NCBI GenBank assembly: GCA_020725265.1
Contig: DYFK01000016.1
Coordinates: 1 to 45,715 of the forward strand
Direction: 5' to 3'
DNA: 45,715 nucleotides
Source: Hydrogenophilus sp.
GTDB taxonomy: Bacteria > Pseudomonadota > Gammaproteobacteria > Burkholderiales > Thiobacillaceae
Shown in pieces: positions 42,233 through 45,715 of the stretch; the stretch's first letter is position 1; every line of letters starts with the position of its first letter. A program made the translations under genes and the position numbers. Below the pieces are notes generated by a model that was not told the origin of the DNA, did not search any database, and saw only the letters and a list, made by a program, of their open reading frames with translations.

Positions 42233-42249
42233 CTTAAGTAGGTCTTAAG
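42233..42249 (+). promoter_or_regulatory. PmrA/QseB-type operator
   Basis: CTTAAG (42233-42238)-TAGGT-CTTAAG (42244-42249) is two exact hexamers with an 11-bp period, the form of PmrA/QseB-family boxes (YTTAAK-N5-YTTAAK). GAGAAT at 42260-42265 is a possible -10. The site is 71 bases before the small exported protein and the regulator encoded at 42675 is of the matching OmpR subfamily. Confidence 0.7.
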
Positions 42250-42319
42250 TCCTGAACTGGAGAATGCCGCATCGCCGGACGATTTCCGTTTCGGCCCAAG
42301 CAACCTTCAGGAGATCCTC

Positions 42320-42562
42320 ATGACCAAATCCCTCATCGCCTCGTTCATCGCCGCTTCCGCCCTGGCGTTCGGCCTGGCGCACGCCACCGAGCCGGTCAAG
42401 CCGGCGCCGAAAACCACCGCCGCGCAACCCGCCGCGGCGCAACCCGTCAAGGCCGAGGAAGGCAAGCCGGCCGACGCCAAGGCCGTCAAGAAGACGGTGA
42501 AGGACAAGACCGCCGCCAAGCCGGCCGACGCCGCGCAAACGTCCGAAGCCGTGAAGAAATGA
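42320..42562 (+). CDS. Small exported Lys/Ala/Pro-rich protein
   Basis: An 80-residue protein with AGGAG before ATG 42320. A signal peptide ends at 'GLAHA'; the mature 58 residues are almost wholly Lys, Ala, Pro, Thr, Glu and Asp, with no Cys or aromatic residue, so it should be disordered. No known family is recognised. It is preceded by a PmrA/QseB-type box and followed by a terminator, then the regulator-kinase pair, so it is a likely target of that system. Small periplasmic proteins of this kind can interact with lipopolysaccharide or modulate a kinase; here that is inference. Confidence 0.8.
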   Translation: MTKSLIASFIAASALAFGLAHATEPVKPAPKTTAAQPAAAQPVKAEEGKPADAKAVKKTVKDKTAAKPADAAQTSEAVKK

Positions 42563-42583
42563 TCGGTTGAGGATCCGAACGGA

Positions 42584-42612
42584 AAAGCGGGGGAGTGCCC
42601 CGCTTTCCTTTT
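42584..42612 (+). terminator. Rho-independent terminator
   Basis: AAAGCGGGG (42584-42592) pairs perfectly with CCCCGCTTT (42598-42606) around a GAGTG loop, followed by CCTTTTCTTT. It closes the small exported protein transcript before the response regulator gene, so the regulator needs its own promoter or partial read-through. Confidence 0.85.
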
Positions 42613-42674
42613 CTTTCAGGGAAGCTCATTCTCTGCCCGGCATGAGCATCCGGCCGTAAGAGGATGAATCCACC

Positions 42675-43340
42675 ATGAAAATCCTGCTTGCCGAAGACGA
42701 TCCGATGCTCGGCGCGAGCATGGAACAAGGACTCGAACTGGCTGGCTTCGTGGTCGACCGGGTCCGCGACGGACACGCCGCCAGTCTCGCGCTCGACCAT
42801 GGTCACCATGACCTTCTGCTGCTGGATCTCGGCATGCCGAGGCAGGATGGTCTCTCCCTGCTGAAAAACCTGCGCGCCAGCGGGCGGACCCTGCCGGTGC
42901 TCATCGTGACCGCGCGGGACGCGGTCGCTGACCGTGTCGCCGGCCTCAATCTGGGCGCCGACGACTATCTGTCGAAGCCCTTCGATCTGGATGAATTGAT
43001 CGCCCGCGTCCACGCCCTGGGCCGCCGCGTCTCCGGGCGAGGACGTCCGGAGATGCGGTTGGGCGCGCTTGTGCTGGACCCGATCCGGCACGAGGTTTGC
43101 CTCGATGGCCAGCAACTCGGACTATCCCAACGCGAATTCGCCCTGCTGTCCATCCTGATCAGCCAACCCGGCAAGGTATTTTCGCGCGAACAGATCGAGG
43201 ATGGCCTGTACGGATGGGGGGAGGAAATCGCCAGCAACGCGGTCGAGGTTCATCTGCACAACCTGCGCCGCAAGCTGGGCACGGGTTGGATACGGAACGT
43301 GCGCGGCGTCGGCTACAAACTGTCGGAGCCGGTCGCATGA
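42675..43340 (+). CDS. qseB: OmpR-family response regulator (QseB/PmrA-like)
   Basis: A 221-residue regulator. The receiver has acidic pocket Asp8/Asp9, phosphoacceptor Asp51 in 'LLLLDLGMPRQDG' and Lys in 'YLSKPFDLDEL'. The winged-helix output ends with 'SNAVEVHLHNLRRKLG' and 'RNVRGVGYKL', typical of QseB/PmrA/TctD. AAGAGG lies 12-14 bases before ATG 42675. Its stop overlaps the kinase start (ATGA). The CTTAAG-N5-CTTAAG box upstream of the preceding small gene fits its expected DNA target. The inducing signal is not predictable. Confidence 0.9.
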   Translation: MKILLAEDDPMLGASMEQGLELAGFVVDRVRDGHAASLALDHGHHDLLLLDLGMPRQDGLSLLKNLRASGRTLPVLIVTARDAVADRVAGLNLGADDYLSKPFDLDELIARVHALGRRVSGRGRPEMRLGALVLDPIRHEVCLDGQQLGLSQREFALLSILISQPGKVFSREQIEDGLYGWGEEIASNAVEVHLHNLRRKLGTGWIRNVRGVGYKLSEPVA

Positions 43341-44671
43341 ATTCGCTCCGCCGCCAGTTGCTGGTCTGGCAGATCAGCGCGTTGCTGGTGACCGGTCTGC
43401 TCGCCGGCGTGATCACGTATCTGCTGGTCTGGGATGGTTTCAATCGGACCCGGGATTATGGGCTGGAACAGATTGCCTATTCCGTCGTCCGTCATGGCGT
43501 CGATTACGAAAACACGACTCGGGAGCACGAGGACCTGGGCCAGTTCGTCAGCCAGATCTGGTCCGCCACCGGCGAATCGCTGTATTCCTCATTGCCCGAC
43601 ATCGGCCCACCTCCCCAGCAACCGGGCTGGCACGTGGTCGAGTGGCATGACATGAGATGGCGGGTATTCACCCACGCGGAGGGTGGCTTGGTCATCCAGG
43701 TGGCGTCCAGTATCGCCAACCGCGCCAGATATTTCGCCCGCATCGTGCCCTGGTTGCTGATCCCGCTGGTGATTCTGGTGGTGTTGCTGGGCTTGCTGAT
43801 CCACACGGCGGTCGGGCACGCCCTGAAGCCGCTTGAAAAACTCCGCGCCGAAATCGGCCTGCGCGGTGCCTTGCGCATGCACGCGCTCGACGTTCGGGGC
43901 ATGCCCGAGGAAGTCGCGCCTTTGGTCGCGACTCTCAATGAACTGCTCGCCCGGCTGGACGATGCCATGATTGCCCAGCGACGGTTCATCGCCGATGCCG
44001 CGCACGAACTGCGCACGCCGCTCGCGGCGGTCAGATTGCAGGCCCAACTGGTCGATCGCAGTGAGGACGGGGCGGCCCGGAAAAGCGCGTTGAGCCAGCT
44101 TCTGGGCGGCATCGACCGGGCCAGCCATCTGGTCCAGCAGCTCTTGAGCATGGCCAGACTGGAGCCTTCCGCGCGCGACATGATATTCAGGCCGGTGCGG
44201 CTGGATCTGCTGGCGAAGCAGACCGTGATCGATTTCTCGGCCCAGGCGGAGGCCCGGAATGTCGATCTCGGCGCCGGATCTCTGTCGCCGGTCGAGGTCG
44301 GCGGCGACCCGGACAGCCTGCGCGTGATGCTGGACAACCTGATCGACAACGCCCTGCGTTACGTCCCGGCCGGCGGTCGGGTGGACGTGAATGTCCGCTC
44401 CCGGGAGGGCTTCGTCATTCTTGAAGTCGATGACAACGGTCCGGGTATTCCGGCTGACCAGCGCGAGCGCGTCTTCGAGCGTTTCCAGCGTCTCGACAGC
44501 GAAATACCCGGCAGCGGATTGGGCCTCGCCATCGTCCGACGCATCGCCACGCTGCATGGCGGCCACGTCGATCTCGATGACAGTCCGCAAGGTGGCCTGT
44601 CGGTCCGGGTTTCCCTACCCATCCGGACGCCACCGCGCCACGATGCCCGCTTCCGGTTGCCGCCGGCCTGA
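43337..44671 (+). CDS. qseC: Sensor histidine kinase (QseC/PmrB-like)
   Basis: A 444-residue membrane kinase. TM1 is at about 8-30, a short periplasmic loop of about 100 residues with no obvious Fe or haem motif, TM2 at about 137-158, then HAMP. His223 in 'DAAHELRTPLAAV' is the phosphorylated residue; the ATP lid motifs 'NLIDNALRYVPAGG', 'DDNGPGIP' and 'GSGLGLAIVRRIA' are intact. It is translationally coupled to the response regulator. The ligand cannot be read from sequence; QseC/PmrB relatives respond to metals, pH or host signals. Confidence 0.9.
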   Translation: MNSLRRQLLVWQISALLVTGLLAGVITYLLVWDGFNRTRDYGLEQIAYSVVRHGVDYENTTREHEDLGQFVSQIWSATGESLYSSLPDIGPPPQQPGWHVVEWHDMRWRVFTHAEGGLVIQVASSIANRARYFARIVPWLLIPLVILVVLLGLLIHTAVGHALKPLEKLRAEIGLRGALRMHALDVRGMPEEVAPLVATLNELLARLDDAMIAQRRFIADAAHELRTPLAAVRLQAQLVDRSEDGAARKSALSQLLGGIDRASHLVQQLLSMARLEPSARDMIFRPVRLDLLAKQTVIDFSAQAEARNVDLGAGSLSPVEVGGDPDSLRVMLDNLIDNALRYVPAGGRVDVNVRSREGFVILEVDDNGPGIPADQRERVFERFQRLDSEIPGSGLGLAIVRRIATLHGGHVDLDDSPQGGLSVRVSLPIRTPPRHDARFRLPPA

Positions 44672-44798
44672 AGGAAGCCGTCGAGAAGTCGCCGCCCTGT
44701 CCTCGCTTTCAACGCGCGCGCTTCGGCCACGCTCGAACAAACAAAAAATAATTCCAATATTTTCAAACAGTTAAAAAACCGCAGCACCAACCGCAGGT

Positions 44799-44813
44799 CG
44801 GCACGGGACTTGC
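44799..44813 (+). promoter_or_regulatory. Sigma-54 (RpoN) promoter
   Basis: GGCACGGGACTTGC at 44800-44813 matches the -24/-12 core GGCACG-N4-TTGC in every fixed position, with 10 bases between GG and GC. The transcript would start about 44825, leaving a short leader with GGGAG before ATG 44845. The 60 bases upstream are unusually A/T-rich for this window, as expected for an IHF or bending site, though no exact IHF consensus is claimed. Confidence 0.75.
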
Positions 44814-44844
44814 GCAAGATAACGAAAACCACCGGGAGTCCGCC

Positions 44845-45000
44845 ATGACGCTAGCCCTAAGTCCCAGTCTCACCATCCGCATCCGCCGCGCGGCGGAGCC
44901 GGGCCGTCACGTCGTGCGCACCCGCACCCGGCACGTCTCGATCACCAGCCTGTCGTTCATGAAACTGGAAGTGCTGGTGCTCAAGTACCGCGCGAAATGA
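44845..45000 (+). CDS. 51-residue basic protein behind a sigma-54 promoter
   Basis: A small ORF, 51 codons plus TGA, with GGGAG six bases before ATG. The product is basic (many Arg, plus His and Lys), opening 'MTLALSPSLTIRIRRAAEPG' and ending 'LEVLVLKYRAK'; there is no signal peptide, Cys, or family I recognise. Support for it being real is the matching promoter, ribosome site and spacing, not codon statistics. Its last 20 bases overlap the convergent kinase gene. It could be a short RNA with incidental ORF. Confidence 0.6.
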   Translation: MTLALSPSLTIRIRRAAEPGRHVVRTRTRHVSITSLSFMKLEVLVLKYRAK

Positions 45001-45715
45001 CCACGGCGGCGCGCAGACCGCTTTCGCCATCCGCGCGATCGTCCAGCTCGATGCGCCAATCGTGCGCGTCGGCGAGTTGCCGGGCGATCGCCAGTCCCAA
45101 CCCACTGCCACCGGCGTCGCGACTGCGCGAGGTTTCCAGCCGGGTGAACGGCCGGAACACCGCCTCGCGCTGATCCGGCGGTATGCCGGGGCCGCGATCC
45201 AGCACCTCGATCCGGATATCGCCACCGTCGCAATCCAGCCGCAGCGTCACCGGCTTGCCGTCACCGTAACGGCGGGCGTTTTCCAGCAAGTTGCCGACCA
45301 CCCGACGCAACGCAGCCTCGCCGACACGCGCCACGCACGGCGGTCCCGGCGTCCACTCGACCGGCCCCAGGCGGGCGGCCTGCCCGGCCAGATCGTCGAG
45401 CAGCGCGGTCACATCGCATTCCGCCCGGTCCTCGGCGCCGAGCGCGCGGGCGAAGGTGAGCATGTCGCCGATCAGCCGGTTCATCTCGTCGAGATCGCGC
45501 TCCATGCGCGCGACCATGCCGGCGTCGACGCCGTCCAGCAACGACAGGGCCAGACGCAGCCGGGTGATCGGCGTGCGCAGATCGTGGGAAATGCCGGACA
45601 GGAGCACGGTGCGGTTTTCCAGCAGCGCGCGCACCTCGCCGGCCATGCGGTTGAAAGCGGCGGTCAGCTCGCTCAGCTCGCGCGCGCCGGTTTCCGGCAG
45701 ACGCGCCGGCGCCCG
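44981..45715 (-). CDS. Sensor histidine kinase, EnvZ-like (partial, N-terminus outside window)
   Basis: Only the C-terminal 244 residues are present; the frame is open to the last base of the window. It begins in the HAMP region ('ELSELTAAFNRMAGEVRALL'), then the dimerisation helix 'LLSGISHDLRTPITRLRLAL' with the phospho-His, the N box 'NLLENARRYGDG', and 'DRGPGIPP' and 'GGSGLGLAIARQLA' of the ATPase. The HDLRTP and short HAMP-DHp spacing resemble EnvZ. Its response regulator probably lies beyond the window end, upstream on the minus strand. Confidence 0.9.
   Translation of the reverse strand, partial: RAPARLPETGARELSELTAAFNRMAGEVRALLENRTVLLSGISHDLRTPITRLRLALSLLDGVDAGMVARMERDLDEMNRLIGDMLTFARALGAEDRAECDVTALLDDLAGQAARLGPVEWTPGPPCVARVGEAALRRVVGNLLENARRYGDGKPVTLRLDCDGGDIRIEVLDRGPGIPPDQREAVFRPFTRLETSRSRDAGGSGLGLAIARQLADAHDWRIELDDRADGESGLRAAVVISRGT

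Noticed and set aside
1-45715. CRISPR array, tRNA, rRNA, insertion sequence or prophage
   Set aside because: No regularly spaced repeats, cloverleaf-like sequence, transposase or phage structural gene was seen on either strand.

Overview
The window is GC-rich, densely coding Gram-negative DNA. It most likely comes from a beta- or gammaproteobacterium with a respiratory, possibly facultative, lifestyle. The evidence is a heptose phosphatase of LPS synthesis, two lipoproteins, several exported c-type cytochromes, an SrkA-type kinase, a QseBC/PmrAB-like two-component pair, and the gene order glyQ-glyS-gmhB-plsC found in those classes. I cannot name the genus. There is no tRNA, rRNA, insertion sequence, phage gene or CRISPR array that I can recognise, and no stretch over about 300 bases lacks a gene.

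Layout. 1-3685: end of an upstream gene, a strong terminator, an HDOD/degenerate-EAL signalling protein, then convergently a TPR-GT41 glycosyltransferase. 3887-8168: an OmpA-like lipoprotein followed by an exported WD40-caspase protein. 8173-12156: a metallo-beta-lactamase-fold hydrolase and an old yellow enzyme (minus), then a thioredoxin-HEAT protein coupled to a succinate-semialdehyde dehydrogenase (plus). 12226-14305: a promoter and four-gene haem operon (small cytochrome c, cytochrome b561, SHP, DHC). 14314-15480: a zinc-ribbon protein and a CinA/MoaB-like protein. 15450-20432 (minus): two small unknown proteins, srkA, an N-acetylglutaminylglutamine amidotransferase and an MFS transporter. 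20627-22620: a candidate Pho box, a PlcP-like phospholipase C and a GT4 lipid glycosyltransferase. 22647-27737: a receiver protein, nnrD, a CYTH-CHAD protein and ppk1. 27819-34106: a rhodanese lipoprotein, rlhA, and a large haem-sensor GGDEF/EAL protein. 34228-42160 (minus): glyQ, glyS, gmhB, plsC, then frdC-frdA-frdB of Wolinella type. 42233-44671: a PmrA/QseB-type box, a small exported Lys/Ala/Pro-rich protein, a terminator, and a response regulator-kinase pair. 44800-45000: a near-consensus sigma-54 promoter before a 51-codon ORF. The window ends inside an EnvZ-like kinase.

Themes. Phosphorus economy (PlcP, glycolipid synthase with a Pho-box-like site, polyphosphate kinase, CHAD protein) and low-oxygen or reactive-nitrogen respiration (SHP/DHC/cytochrome b, fumarate reductase, haem-sensing c-di-GMP enzyme) recur. 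The least explained items are the OmpA-lipoprotein/WD40-caspase pair, the sigma-54-preceded 51-residue ORF, the tandem small proteins ahead of srkA, and the small basic exported protein behind the PmrA-like box. All functional calls are from reading translations and motifs; no database search was run.
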